Positions 8,002 through 19,665 of a DNA stretch of 38,535 bases are shown piece after piece (position 1 is the stretch's first letter; every line of letters starts with the position of its first letter). The notes under the pieces are model-generated. The model ran no database searches and was not told where the DNA came from. It was given only the letters and a program-made list of their open reading frames with translations. This DNA is from Betaproteobacteria bacterium. GTDB taxonomy: Bacteria > Pseudomonadota > Gammaproteobacteria > Burkholderiales > Thiobacillaceae. Where the stretch lies: assembly GCA_016234655.1 (NCBI GenBank), contig JACRAU010000009.1, positions 1 through 38,535 of the forward strand, given 5' to 3'. The position numbers and the translations under genes were made by a program.

Positions 8002-10191
8002 ATGAACCTTAGCTGGCGTTTCGATAAAGGCGATGTCTTCGGAGGCTTGGCCGCGATGCTGGTCGCCTTCCCCTCCGCCATCGCCTTCGGCCTGATCTCC
8101 ACCGCCCCGCTGGGACCGGCGTATGTCGGTTACGGCGCCCTGGCCGGCATGGTCGGCGCCATCGCCCTGGGGCTGGCGGCCCCCATCCTGGGCGGCGCCC
8201 CCCGCCTGATCTCCGCGCCGTGCGCCCCCGCCGCCGCGATGCTCGCCGCCTTCGCCACCCAGTTCGCCGTCGCGCCGCACGGCCTGCAACCGGCGGCCAT
8301 CTTCACCGCACTGGCCTTGATCGGCACGCTGGCAGCCTTGCTGCAACTCGGCTTCGGCCTCATCAAGGGCGGCCGCTTCATCAAGTACATCCCCTATCCG
8401 GTGGTGGCCGGCTATATGAGCGGGGTGGGCGTGATCATCCTGCTCAGCCAACTGCCCAAGCTGCTGGGCCTGCCGAGCGGCGCCCATGGCCAGGACGCGC
8501 TGAACATCGCGCTGTGGAACCCCTTGGCGCTGACGGTGGCCCTTGCCACCATCGCATTCATGCTGGCGAGCCCACGCCTCAGCCGGGTCGTCCCCGCCCC
8601 CATCGTCGCCTTACTGGGCGGCACGGCCGCCTATTTCGGCCTGACCCTCCACAGCCCGGCCCTACTCAACCTCGACGGCAACACCCTAGTGATCGGCAAG
8701 ATGCAAAGCGAGGGCATCGGCGCCATCCTGGACGCCGCCTCCGCGCGCTGGCACGACATCGCCGCCTTCGACCCCGATATCCTGCGGCACGTCTTCGTAC
8801 CGGCCTTCATGCTCGCCACCTTGCTATCCATCGACACCCTGAAGACCTGCGTGGTCGTCGACAACGTCACCCGCAGCCGGCACGACTCGAACCGCGAGCT
8901 CATCGGTCAGGGCACGGGCAATCTGTGCGCCTCGCTGCTCGGCGGCATGCCAGGGGCCGGCACGCTGGGCGCCACCCTGGTCAACCTCAACTCGGGCGGG
9001 CGCAGCCGCTGGTCGGGCGTGTTGGCCGGCGGTTTCGCGCTGGCCGCCGCCTTGATACTGAGCGGCCTCATCGCCTGGGTGCCGCTGGCCGCGCTGGCCG
9101 GCATCCTCTGCGTGATCGGCTTTCGCCTGATCGACTGGCATAGCCTGCGCCTGCTGCGCCAGCGCTCGACCGTGTTGGACTTCGCCGTCATCGCCACCGT
9201 CACCGTCACCGCCATCGCATCCAACCTGATGGTCGCCGCCGGTGTCGGCGTCACCCTCGCCATCCTATTGTTCGTGCGCGAGCAAATCCAAGGCTCGGTG
9301 GTGCGCCGGCACGGCCTGGGCAGCCAGACCTTCTCCAAAAAACAGCGCCTGCCGGAAGAACGGGCCGTGCTCGAACGCAAAGGTGCCGAAACCGTGGTGC
9401 TCGAGCTGCACGGCGCGCTGTTCTTCGGCACCACCGATCAATTGCTGAACGAACTTGAACCCCATCTCGGCAAATGCCGCCATCTCGTGCTCGACCTCAA
9501 GCGCGTCTATTCGGTGGACTTCACCGGCGCGCACCTACTCGAACAGGTGGCCGCGCAACTGAACGAACACGGCGCCGAGCTGCTGCTGGCCAACTTGCGC
9601 CCGCAGCTCGCCGCCTATTTCACCGAGGTGGGCATGCTCAAGCCCGAATCGAATGTCCGGCTGTTCGCGCAATCGGACGATGCGCTGGAATGGGCCGAAG
9701 ACCGCCTGCTCGAAGCCGAAGGCTTCGTCCATGGCGAAAACGAGGCGCCGCTCGGCCTCGGCCAATTGCACCTGTTCGCCAGCGCCTCGGACGACACCCT
9801 ATCCGACCTCGAACACTATGTGCACGGCCGCTCGATCCGGTCGGGGGACAAGGTCTTCGCCATGAACGACAGCGGCGACGAACTGTTCCTGATCCGGCGC
9901 GGCGGCGTGCGCATCGAGCTGCCGCTGGCCGACGGCAGCCGCTATCACGCCGCCAGCTTCGGCCGGGGCGATTTCTTCGGCGAGATGTCCTTTCTTGATC
10001 GCTTGCCGCGTTCGGCCGATGCCGTCGCGGCGAGCGACTTGGAGCTCTATGCCTTCTCGCGCGCCGATTTCGACCGGGCCGCCAGCCACCACCCGCGCAT
10101 GGCCAACCTGGTCGCCACCCGGCTCGCCTACGCCCTGGCCGAGCGGCTGCGCCAGACCAATACCGAGCTGCGCGCGCTGGAAGAGGCTTAA
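8002..10191 (+). CDS. SulP family anion transporter with STAS and cyclic-nucleotide-binding domains
   Basis: A 729-residue three-part protein. Residues about 10-430 are the SulP (SLC26) membrane transporter, starting [23 protein letters not shown] domain follows (about 460-565; [14 protein letters not shown] carries the conserved Asp and Thr). The C-terminus (about 589-715) is a Crp-like cNMP-binding domain with [16 protein letters not shown], including the Gly-Glu and Arg670-Ser-Ala of the phosphate-binding cassette. SulP proteins move sulfate, bicarbonate or other anions; bicarbonate is attractive given the nearby RuBisCO but is inference. The cNMP domain suggests gating by a nucleotide. 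GGAGA precedes the ATG; divergent from radC. Confidence 0.9.
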   Translation: MNLSWRFDKGDVFGGLAAMLVAFPSAIAFGLISTAPLGPAYVGYGALAGMVGAIALGLAAPILGGAPRLISAPCAPAAAMLAAFATQFAVAPHGLQPAAIFTALALIGTLAALLQLGFGLIKGGRFIKYIPYPVVAGYMSGVGVIILLSQLPKLLGLPSGAHGQDALNIALWNPLALTVALATIAFMLASPRLSRVVPAPIVALLGGTAAYFGLTLHSPALLNLDGNTLVIGKMQSEGIGAILDAASARWHDIAAFDPDILRHVFVPAFMLATLLSIDTLKTCVVVDNVTRSRHDSNRELIGQGTGNLCASLLGGMPGAGTLGATLVNLNSGGRSRWSGVLAGGFALAAALILSGLIAWVPLAALAGILCVIGFRLIDWHSLRLLRQRSTVLDFAVIATVTVTAIASNLMVAAGVGVTLAILLFVREQIQGSVVRRHGLGSQTFSKKQRLPEERAVLERKGAETVVLELHGALFFGTTDQLLNELEPHLGKCRHLVLDLKRVYSVDFTGAHLLEQVAAQLNEHGAELLLANLRPQLAAYFTEVGMLKPESNVRLFAQSDDALEWAEDRLLEAEGFVHGENEAPLGLGQLHLFASASDDTLSDLEHYVHGRSIRSGDKVFAMNDSGDELFLIRRGGVRIELPLADGSRYHAASFGRGDFFGEMSFLDRLPRSADAVAASDLELYAFSRADFDRAASHHPRMANLVATRLAYALAERLRQTNTELRALEEA

Positions 10192-10255
10192 GTAGGCCCT
10201 GGGCGGCAGTTTCCCTTAGAATGCCCGCTCGACCCAACCAGACAGAGCGAACGGG

Positions 10256-11452
10256 ATGGAAGCGACCCAACTCAAGCGCATCGTGCTCGGCGTCACCGGC
10301 GGCGTGGCCGCCTACAAGGCGGCCGAGCTCGTCCGCCTGCTGGTCAAGCAGAACATCGACGTGCAGGTGGTGCTGACCGAGGCGGCCGGCCACTTCGTCA
10401 CCCCGGCCACCTTCCAGGCCCTGTCCGGCCGGCCGGTGTTCACCAGCCTGTGGGACGACCGCATCGACAACGGCATGGCCCATATCGACCTCACCCGCGA
10501 CGCCGACGCCGTGCTGATCGCCCCCGCCTCGGCCGACTTCCTGGCCAAGGTGGCGCAGGGCCGGGCCGACGACCTGCTGTCCACCCTATGCCTCGCCCGC
10601 ACCTGCCCGCTGCTGGTCGCCCCGGCGATGAACGTGCAGATGTGGGAACACCCGGCCACCCAGCGCAACATCGCGCTGCTGAAACAGGACGGCGTGCTAT
10701 TCCTCGGCCCCGACCAGGGCGAGCAGGCCTGCGGCGAGGTCGGCCTAGGCCGCATGCTGGAGCCGGAGGAAATCGTCGAGGCCCTGGACGGCCAGTTCCA
10801 GCCCAAGCGGCTGAACGGCCTGAAGGTCTTGATCACCGCCGGCCCCACCTTCGAGGCCATCGACGCGGTGCGCGGCATCAGCAACCAGAGTTCGGGCAAG
10901 ATGGGCTATGCCGTGGCCCGCGCCGCCATCGAGGCCGGCGCCGAGGTCACCCTGGTCAGCGGCCCGACTTGCCTGACGCCACCGCGCGGCGCCCGTACCC
11001 TGCCCATCGTCAGCACCCAGCAGATGTTGGAGGCGGTCGAGGCCGAGATCGACCGAGCCGACATCTTCATCAGCGTCGCCGCCGTGGCCGATTATTACGT
11101 GCTCAACCCGAGCGACAGCAAGATCAAGAAGGACGCCCACATCCTGACGTTGGAGCTGGCGCCCAACCCCGACATCCTGGCCAACGTCACCAGCCGGCCC
11201 CGGCCGCCGTTCTGCGTCGGCTTCGCCGCCGAGGCCGAAAACCTGGAGGAATACGCCGAGCTCAAGCGCAAGCGCAAACACCTGCCCTTGATCGTGGCCA
11301 ATGCCGTGCAAGACGCGATCGGCGCCGACGCGGTGGAACTCCTGCTGCTCGACGATGCCGGCACACACACCTTGCAACAGGCCGACAAGCTCACCCAGGC
11401 CCGCCTTCTGATCGAGCATATCGCCCGGCTCTACAACGCCCAACACCCTTAA
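10256..11452 (+). CDS. coaBC: Bifunctional phosphopantothenoylcysteine decarboxylase / phosphopantothenate-cysteine ligase
   Basis: Carries out two consecutive steps of coenzyme A synthesis. The CoaC half (about 1-190) shows the flavoprotein start IVLGVTGGVAAYKAAELVR, His76 in MAHIDL, Asn126 in PAMNVQMW and Cys159 in EQACGEVGLGRM. The CoaB half follows with TAGPTFEAIDAVRGISN and the Lys291 segment SKIKKD. At 398 residues it has normal length and all key residues. It is followed 18 bases later by dut, an arrangement common in proteobacteria. Confidence 0.97.
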   Translation: MEATQLKRIVLGVTGGVAAYKAAELVRLLVKQNIDVQVVLTEAAGHFVTPATFQALSGRPVFTSLWDDRIDNGMAHIDLTRDADAVLIAPASADFLAKVAQGRADDLLSTLCLARTCPLLVAPAMNVQMWEHPATQRNIALLKQDGVLFLGPDQGEQACGEVGLGRMLEPEEIVEALDGQFQPKRLNGLKVLITAGPTFEAIDAVRGISNQSSGKMGYAVARAAIEAGAEVTLVSGPTCLTPPRGARTLPIVSTQQMLEAVEAEIDRADIFISVAAVADYYVLNPSDSKIKKDAHILTLELAPNPDILANVTSRPRPPFCVGFAAEAENLEEYAELKRKRKHLPLIVANAVQDAIGADAVELLLLDDAGTHTLQQADKLTQARLLIEHIARLYNAQHP

Positions 11453-11470
11453 CCGAAAGACTCAAGCACC

Positions 11471-11914
11471 ATGCACGTCGACGTAAAAATCCTCGACCCG
11501 CGCATGCGGGAACAATTGCCTCATTACGCCACCCCCGGTAGCGCCGGCCTCGACCTGCGCGCCTGCCTGGACACCCCGCTGGTACTGAAGCCGGGCGAGA
11601 CCCAGCTCATCCCGACCGGCATCGCCATCCACCTGGCCGATGCCGGCTACGCCGCGATGATCCTGCCCCGCTCCGGCCTCGGCCATAAGCATGGCGTGGT
11701 GCTGGGCAACCTGGTCGGCCTGATCGACTCCGATTACCAGGGCCAGCTCATGGTCTCCACCTGGAACCGCGGCCAAGAGGCCTTCACCATCCAGCCCTGC
11801 GAGCGCATCGCGCAGATGGTCATCGTGCCGGTGGTGCAGGCCAGCTTCAACCTAGTGGACGAGTTCCCCGAGAGCGACCGGGGCGCCGGCGGTTTCGGCA
11901 GCACGGGCCGGTAG
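11471..11914 (+). CDS. dut: dUTP diphosphatase
   Basis: A 147-residue trimeric dUTPase that removes dUTP and supplies dUMP for thymidylate synthesis. All five family motifs are visible in order: [31 protein letters not shown] (catalytic Asp), [11 protein letters not shown] and the C-terminal Gly-rich [11 protein letters not shown] that closes over the active site. It is likely co-transcribed with coaBC. The stop codon abuts a REP-type palindrome. Confidence 0.98.
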   Translation: MHVDVKILDPRMREQLPHYATPGSAGLDLRACLDTPLVLKPGETQLIPTGIAIHLADAGYAAMILPRSGLGHKHGVVLGNLVGLIDSDYQGQLMVSTWNRGQEAFTIQPCERIAQMVIVPVVQASFNLVDEFPESDRGAGGFGSTGR

Positions 11915-11978
11915 GAGCGGCGTCCTCGCCGCGAAAGTGTCTTGAGAGGCCGAATATTCGCGGCGAGGACGCCGCTCC
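11914..11978. repeat. Paired inverted REP elements (BIME-like) after dut
   Basis: Two 22-bp perfect inverted arms (11914-11935 and 11957-11978) are separated by 21 bases. Each arm is itself a small hairpin, GCGGCG-TCCT-CGCCGC, flanked by GGA on one side and GAA on the other, the layout of REP elements found in inverted pairs. The dut stop codon shares its last base with the left arm. A related single copy lies at 38393-38416. Confidence 0.88.
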
Positions 11979-11999
11979 CACGTCAGCGCGGTGAAAGGA

Positions 12000-12060
12000 T
12001 AGGGGGCAGGGAAATATTTTCGCGCCTTCCATGCACTCCATCCCGAATCCTGACCCCCTA
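12000..12060. repeat. Inverted repeat between the REP pair and the rhodanese gene
   Basis: The segments TAGGGGGCAGGGA (12000-12012) and TCCTGACCCCCTA (12048-12060) pair with two mismatches around a 35-base AT-richer spacer. It may be a decayed mobile palindrome or a transcript end for the rhodanese gene. No function can be assigned. Confidence 0.45.
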
Positions 12061-12068
12061 GCCCCCGA

Positions 12069-12455
12069 TCAGCACTGCTCCCAGGGCAGGCCGTCGCAGC
12101 GCCAGCCGCTGACCGTGCCGCGATGGTGATGCTCGTCGAGTTCGCCCTCGAAACCGTGCAGCACGTTGTAGACGTCGGTGAAGCCATTCTGCTCCAGGAA
12201 CGCGCCCGCCTCGCGCGAACGGTTGCCCGAGCGGCAGATCAATACCACGGGCCGGTTGTGCGAGGCGGCCATGCGCACCTCGCCCAGGAAGCGCGGGTTC
12301 AGGTCCCAGTTCACGCCCTCGTACCACGGCGCCAGGATGGCCCCGACCGGATGGCCGACGAACAGGAACTCGAACTCCGAGCGGCAATCGATGAACACCG
12401 CATCCGGGTTGGCCTCCAGGAAGGCATGGGTCTCTTTCGGGGTCATGTGCTTCAT
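12069..12455 (-). CDS. Single-domain rhodanese-like sulfurtransferase
   Basis: A 128-residue single rhodanese domain. The catalytic Cys74 sits in the loop ICRSGNRSREAG, the standard six-residue active-site loop, so a persulfide-forming sulfurtransferase activity is likely. The N-terminal part AVFIDCRSEFEF is the usual first rhodanese strand. The start at 12455 (MKHMTPKE) is favoured by GAGGG six to nine bases upstream; a longer frame would overlap the divergent metH start. There is no signal peptide, so it is cytoplasmic. Physiological sulfur donor and acceptor are unknown; a role in sulfur oxidation is possible but unproven. Confidence 0.9.
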   Translation of the reverse strand: MKHMTPKETHAFLEANPDAVFIDCRSEFEFLFVGHPVGAILAPWYEGVNWDLNPRFLGEVRMAASHNRPVVLICRSGNRSREAGAFLEQNGFTDVYNVLHGFEGELDEHHHRGTVSGWRCDGLPWEQC

Positions 12456-12516
12456 GGCTTTCCCTCGCTTAAGTGCTTGATATTCCCTATCATAGCGCCC
12501 CTTTGACGTCATTTTC

Positions 12517-16272
<3,756 letters not shown>

Positions 16273-16285
16273 ACTGGCTTCTATC

Positions 16286-16380
16286 AAAATCTATTAATAA
16301 ATATTAAATTGATAGATTTTCACCCCGCAAGCAACTATGATCTATCTATCAATCAATCAATATCAAATTGATAGATAGAT
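16286..16380. promoter_or_regulatory. Two related palindromes upstream of fic, putative autoregulatory operators
   Basis: Palindrome 1 has arms AAAATCTATTAAT (16286-16298) and ATTGATAGATTTT (16308-16320), 12 of 13 matching. Palindrome 2 has perfect 14-bp arms ATCTATCTATCAAT (16340-16353) and ATTGATAGATAGAT (16367-16380); its right arm ends inside the fic start codon. Both share the half-site ATTGATAGAT. The stretch is very AT-rich against a GC-rich genome. Binding by the Fic C-terminal winged helix is inferred. Confidence 0.65.
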
Positions 16381-17728
16381 GAAACTGCCGCTGAGCCCGC
16401 CTCCACTCGAAATCCTTATGGCCCACCCTGAGACGGCCACATTTGAATTGCTTCTCAGGGCTCCACAACCCGCCCTGGTGGATGGCAAGTATTTGCACTG
16501 GGATGAGCTTCGGCACCGCCCCCCGCCCGAAGGCGCCAACCACGAACAATGGTGGCTAGCCCTGAAGATGGCCCGAATGGCGAACAACCAGACCCTGCCA
16601 TTAATGGACAAGGCCGGCAGCCATTTCACCTTCTCCATGCCTGAACCCGTAGTGCGCTCCTTGCATTTCATAGACCGCGACACGTCAGGGCAAATCTTGA
16701 TGGACGACCCGGTCGCCACTCCACAGGAGCGCGACCGCTATCTCGTCAGTTCCTTGATCGAAGAGGCCATCACCTCATCGCAGCTCGAGGGCGCGTCGAC
16801 CACCCGCCGCGTGGCCGAGGATATGCTGCGGGCCGGGCGCAAGCCACGGACGATCAGCGAGCAGATGATCTTCAACAACTACCAGGCGATGCAGCACATC
16901 CGCGCCATTCGCGATGAGCCGTTGTCACTCGATCTGCTGCTCGACCTCCATCGCAGGGTATCGGACCGCACCCTGGACAATCCCGATGAAGTGGGGAAAT
17001 TGCGCCGAAGCGACGACATTCATGTCATCGACGAACGCGATGGGCAACTCTTACACATCCCGCCATCTTACAAAGACCTGCCAGACCGATTGGAAAAGCT
17101 CTGCTCTTTCGCGAATGGCAGCGAAGACGATATTCCCTATATTCATCCCGTCATTCGAGCCATCTCGCTGCATTTCATGATCGGCTACGAACACCCATTT
17201 ACCGATGGCAACGGCCGCACGGCACGCGCACTCTTTTATTGGGCGATGATCCGACAAGGCTATTGGCTCATGGAATACCTATCCATTTCCAACATATTGC
17301 GCCATGCGCCGGCTCAATACGCCCGCGCCTATCTTCACACCGAAACCGACGCCAACGACACGACTTACTTTGTCCTGCACCAGCTCGATGTCATCCATAA
17401 GGCCGTGGATGAGTTGCACGCCCACCTCAAACGCAAGGCCAAAGAAGCACGCGCCACCGAACGCCTACTCGGGGCCGCCATGCAACGTCTTCGAGCAAGA
17501 CTGAATCACCGTCAAATTGCGCTGCTTGGCCACGCACTGAAACACCGTGACACTTTCTACACAATCGAGAGCCACCGCCATTCCCATGCCGTAGCCTATG
17601 CCACGGCCCGCGCCGACCTTCTGCAACTCGCAGGCATTGGATTACTGACAGAACAACGGCGGGGCAAGACCTTGGTCTTTTCCGTGCCAGACGACTTGGT
17701 TGGGCAAATCGGGCCTCTTTCCCAATAA
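16379..17728 (+). CDS. Fic family protein, class II AMPylator-type with C-terminal winged helix
   Basis: A 449-residue Fic protein, likely transferring AMP from ATP to a target hydroxyl. The catalytic motif HPFTDGNGRTAR is complete with His272. The N-terminal inhibitory helix of class II Fic proteins is present: Ser133-x-x-x-Glu137-Gly138 in SSQLEGAS, so activity is probably self-restrained. The N-terminal region has the KYLHWDELRH...PPEGANHEQWW pattern typical of this subfamily, and the C-terminus (about 365-445) resembles a winged helix (RQIALLGHALKH...LAGIGLLTEQ). Base composition is lower in GC than its neighbours, suggesting transfer. No Shine-Dalgarno precedes the ATG, which overlaps a palindrome. 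Confidence 0.9.
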   Translation: MKLPLSPPPLEILMAHPETATFELLLRAPQPALVDGKYLHWDELRHRPPPEGANHEQWWLALKMARMANNQTLPLMDKAGSHFTFSMPEPVVRSLHFIDRDTSGQILMDDPVATPQERDRYLVSSLIEEAITSSQLEGASTTRRVAEDMLRAGRKPRTISEQMIFNNYQAMQHIRAIRDEPLSLDLLLDLHRRVSDRTLDNPDEVGKLRRSDDIHVIDERDGQLLHIPPSYKDLPDRLEKLCSFANGSEDDIPYIHPVIRAISLHFMIGYEHPFTDGNGRTARALFYWAMIRQGYWLMEYLSISNILRHAPAQYARAYLHTETDANDTTYFVLHQLDVIHKAVDELHAHLKRKAKEARATERLLGAAMQRLRARLNHRQIALLGHALKHRDTFYTIESHRHSHAVAYATARADLLQLAGIGLLTEQRRGKTLVFSVPDDLVGQIGPLSQ

Positions 17729-17788
17729 ATGGATAACAGGCGTGCCTTTATCACCCACTTTCACTTCGATTGCTAATTTTCAGCAAGT

Positions 17789-17868
17789 GTAGCCCGGGTG
17801 CAACGAGGCGCAATCCGAGGAACCAGCACAACCCCGGATTCCGGCCCGGTGGCCTGCATCCGGGCTAC
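17789..17868. repeat. Palindromic intergenic repeat of the GTAGCCCGGRTGCA type
   Basis: The ends GTAGCCCGGGTGCA (17789-17802) and TGCATCCGGGCTAC (17855-17868) are inverted copies with one mismatch, and inner segments AATCCGAGG and CCCCGGATT also pair. The whole forms an 80-base hairpin. This family of repeat is widespread in proteobacterial intergenic DNA. It fills most of the 245-base gap between fic and the antitoxin gene. Confidence 0.8.
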
Positions 17869-17973
17869 CGAAGCCTTCGGCCCCGCATCGAACAAGGCGG
17901 CACCCAGCGCTGCATTGCGGCCAAGCGGGGCGCCCACTAAAATAGCTTGCACCTATCGCAACCGGAGTCCGCC

Positions 17974-18246
17974 ATGAGCACTTCCACTGTCGGCGTCAAG
18001 CTCGACGACGAGACTCGTGAGCGGCTCAAGCATATCGCCGACGAGTTGGAGCGCACCCCGCACTGGGTGATCAAGACCGCACTGGCGGAGTATTTGGACC
18101 GCGAAGAGGCCGCGCTGAACGAGCGGCATGAGGACGAGGCCCGCTGGGCGCGTTATCAGAAGAGCGGCCAGGCCATTCCGCAAGGCCAAGTCATGCAATG
18201 GCTGGACGCCCTGGCCGCCGGCCGCAAGGCACCGTGTCCCAAGTAG
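17974..18246 (+). CDS. Ribbon-helix-helix antitoxin (CopG/ParD-like)
   Basis: A 90-residue protein with an N-terminal ribbon-helix-helix DNA-binding motif: strand VGVKLDDETRERL then helices IADELERTPHWVIKTALAEYL. Such proteins repress their own operon and neutralise a ParE/RelE toxin with the C-terminal tail (DEARWARYQKSGQAIP). CCGGAG precedes the ATG at 17974; an earlier in-frame ATG gives an unlikely leader. The stop codon overlaps the GTG start of the toxin gene, the usual coupling of a toxin-antitoxin pair. Confidence 0.9.
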   Translation: MSTSTVGVKLDDETRERLKHIADELERTPHWVIKTALAEYLDREEAALNERHEDEARWARYQKSGQAIPQGQVMQWLDALAAGRKAPCPK

Positions 18247-18526
18247 CCTGGCTGCCCGAGGCGCTTGAAGACATCGAACACCTGCTCGCCTTCCTCGCCG
18301 AGAAGAACCCCAAGCCGCCCGCAACGCCATGCTGTGCATCCAGGCCGCCAGCCGGCAACTGGAGTCCTTCCCCGAGATCGGCCGGCCGATGCCGGACGAT
18401 GGCCAACGGCGCGAGGTCTTCGCCGCCTTCGGCGCCAGCGCCCATGTGCTGCGTTATCGGCTCGACACGCGGGGACAGGCGGTGGTGATCCGGGTCTGGC
18501 ATACGCGCGAATGGCGAGATGGATAA
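18234..18526 (+). pseudogene. ParE/RelE-family toxin, interrupted by a one-base frameshift
   Basis: The gene starts GTG 18234 inside the antitoxin end and reads VAWLPEALEDIEHLLAFLAEKNP, a clear ParE/RelE N-terminus. At the C-run 18308-18311 the frame breaks: with one more C it would continue QAARNAMLCIQAASRQLESF and run to TAA 18524-18526 with the typical end VLRYRLDTRGQAVVIRVWHTREW. As written, the reading frame goes on out of register to 18488. This could be a real inactivating deletion, slippage in a homopolymer, or a sequencing error. The intact product would be about 97 residues. Confidence 0.82.
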
Positions 18527-19586
18527 GTTGGCCATGCCGCCCGTGTTTTCCTCGCTCGCCGCCTTCCGGCAGGCCTTCGCCGACGGCCTGCACGCCATGC
18601 TGCACCGGCACGCCGGCCTCGGCGTCTATATCCTGGTGCTGGCCAACGCCGCCAATGACCCGGCGCTTTGGCCGCGGCTGCGCGATGCGCTGGCCGAGCG
18701 CCACTATCACCACGCCGCGCTGATCAGCACCGCGCTGCGCCAGGGCCGGGCCGTGAACGAGCCGGAGGACGACCTGATGGTCTTTCTCAAGCTGATGGCC
18801 ATCGGCTTCGAAAACCTGAACCTGGCCGACGCGCGCCAGGCCGGGCCGTGGGAGGTGCAGTTCAACCCCTTGCGCGCCTTGCGTCCGCCGCGCGCGAGCG
18901 GGGCGAAGGTGGAAGGCCTGCGCCAACCGTTCAACCCGAACGGCTTTCACTTCGACAAACCCTTCCTCGCCAAAGAGGTGTTCTGGCAGGGCGAGTTGCT
19001 CGGCGAGGACGTGAGCCTGCTGTACAACAAGTTTCCGTTCATCCCGCTGCACGGCCTGGTGGTGCCGAGCAAGGCGGCCGGCCTGCCGCAGTATTTAACC
19101 CCGCATTGGCACGGCTATGCCTGGGATATAACCCAAACGCTCGGCGCCCGGATTGCCGGTTTCGGCCTGGGCTACAACAGCCTGGGCGCCTATGCCTCGG
19201 TGAACCATCTGCATTTCCAGAGCTTCGTACGCGAAGCGCCTTTGCCGCTGCTGAGCCCGGCTTGGCGGCACAACGGCGGCGATATCGGCTACCCGGTGGT
19301 CTGCCAGGTGTTCGACGACGCCATCTCCGCCTGGCAATGCCTGGACGAGCTGCACGAGCGCGGCGCCGCCTACAACCTGGTCTATCTGCCCGGCCGGCTT
19401 TATGTGCTGGCGCGCCGGCATCAAAGCCAGGCTTCCGGCGCGCCGACCGATTTGCAAACCTCGCTCGGCGTCAACCCCGGCTGGTACGAGTTGGCCGGCG
19501 GCGTGACCGCCTATGCCCGCCAGGACTTCGCGCGGCTCGAAGCGCAAGGCATCGTTGAGGAACTCGGCCGGCTGGCCTTGTCTTAG
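18519..19586 (+). CDS. HIT-superfamily phosphorylase/nucleotidyltransferase resembling VTC2-type GDP-hexose phosphorylases
   Basis: A 355-residue protein. The segment FGLGYNSLGAYASVNHLHFQSF holds a HIT-like triad His230-x-His232-x-Gln234 and is strikingly like GDP-L-galactose / GDP-D-glucose phosphorylases of the VTC2 group, where the motif is GYNSLGAFATINHLHFQ. Upstream, YNKFPFIPLHGLVVPS corresponds to the strand that positions the nucleotide in the HIT fold. By analogy it would cleave a nucleoside diphosphate sugar or dinucleotide with phosphate, but the substrate is unknown. The ATG overlaps the last codons of the broken toxin gene. No pathway partners are adjacent. Confidence 0.72.
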   Translation: MDKLAMPPVFSSLAAFRQAFADGLHAMLHRHAGLGVYILVLANAANDPALWPRLRDALAERHYHHAALISTALRQGRAVNEPEDDLMVFLKLMAIGFENLNLADARQAGPWEVQFNPLRALRPPRASGAKVEGLRQPFNPNGFHFDKPFLAKEVFWQGELLGEDVSLLYNKFPFIPLHGLVVPSKAAGLPQYLTPHWHGYAWDITQTLGARIAGFGLGYNSLGAYASVNHLHFQSFVREAPLPLLSPAWRHNGGDIGYPVVCQVFDDAISAWQCLDELHERGAAYNLVYLPGRLYVLARRHQSQASGAPTDLQTSLGVNPGWYELAGGVTAYARQDFARLEAQGIVEELGRLALS

Positions 19587-19665
19587 TTTGATCTTGGGCC
19601 ACCTTTGCCACTGGCCTTTGCCTCGGCTGCGTGGCATTGTTCGGGGTTAGCGCCCACTATCAAAT

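Noticed and set aside
12456..12516. B12 riboswitch ahead of metH
   Set aside because: The gap is only 61 bases and shows no B12-box-like sequence.
18519..19586. Evidence of a vitamin C pathway
   Set aside because: Only a motif resemblance to VTC2; no other ascorbate or GDP-galactose genes are in the window.
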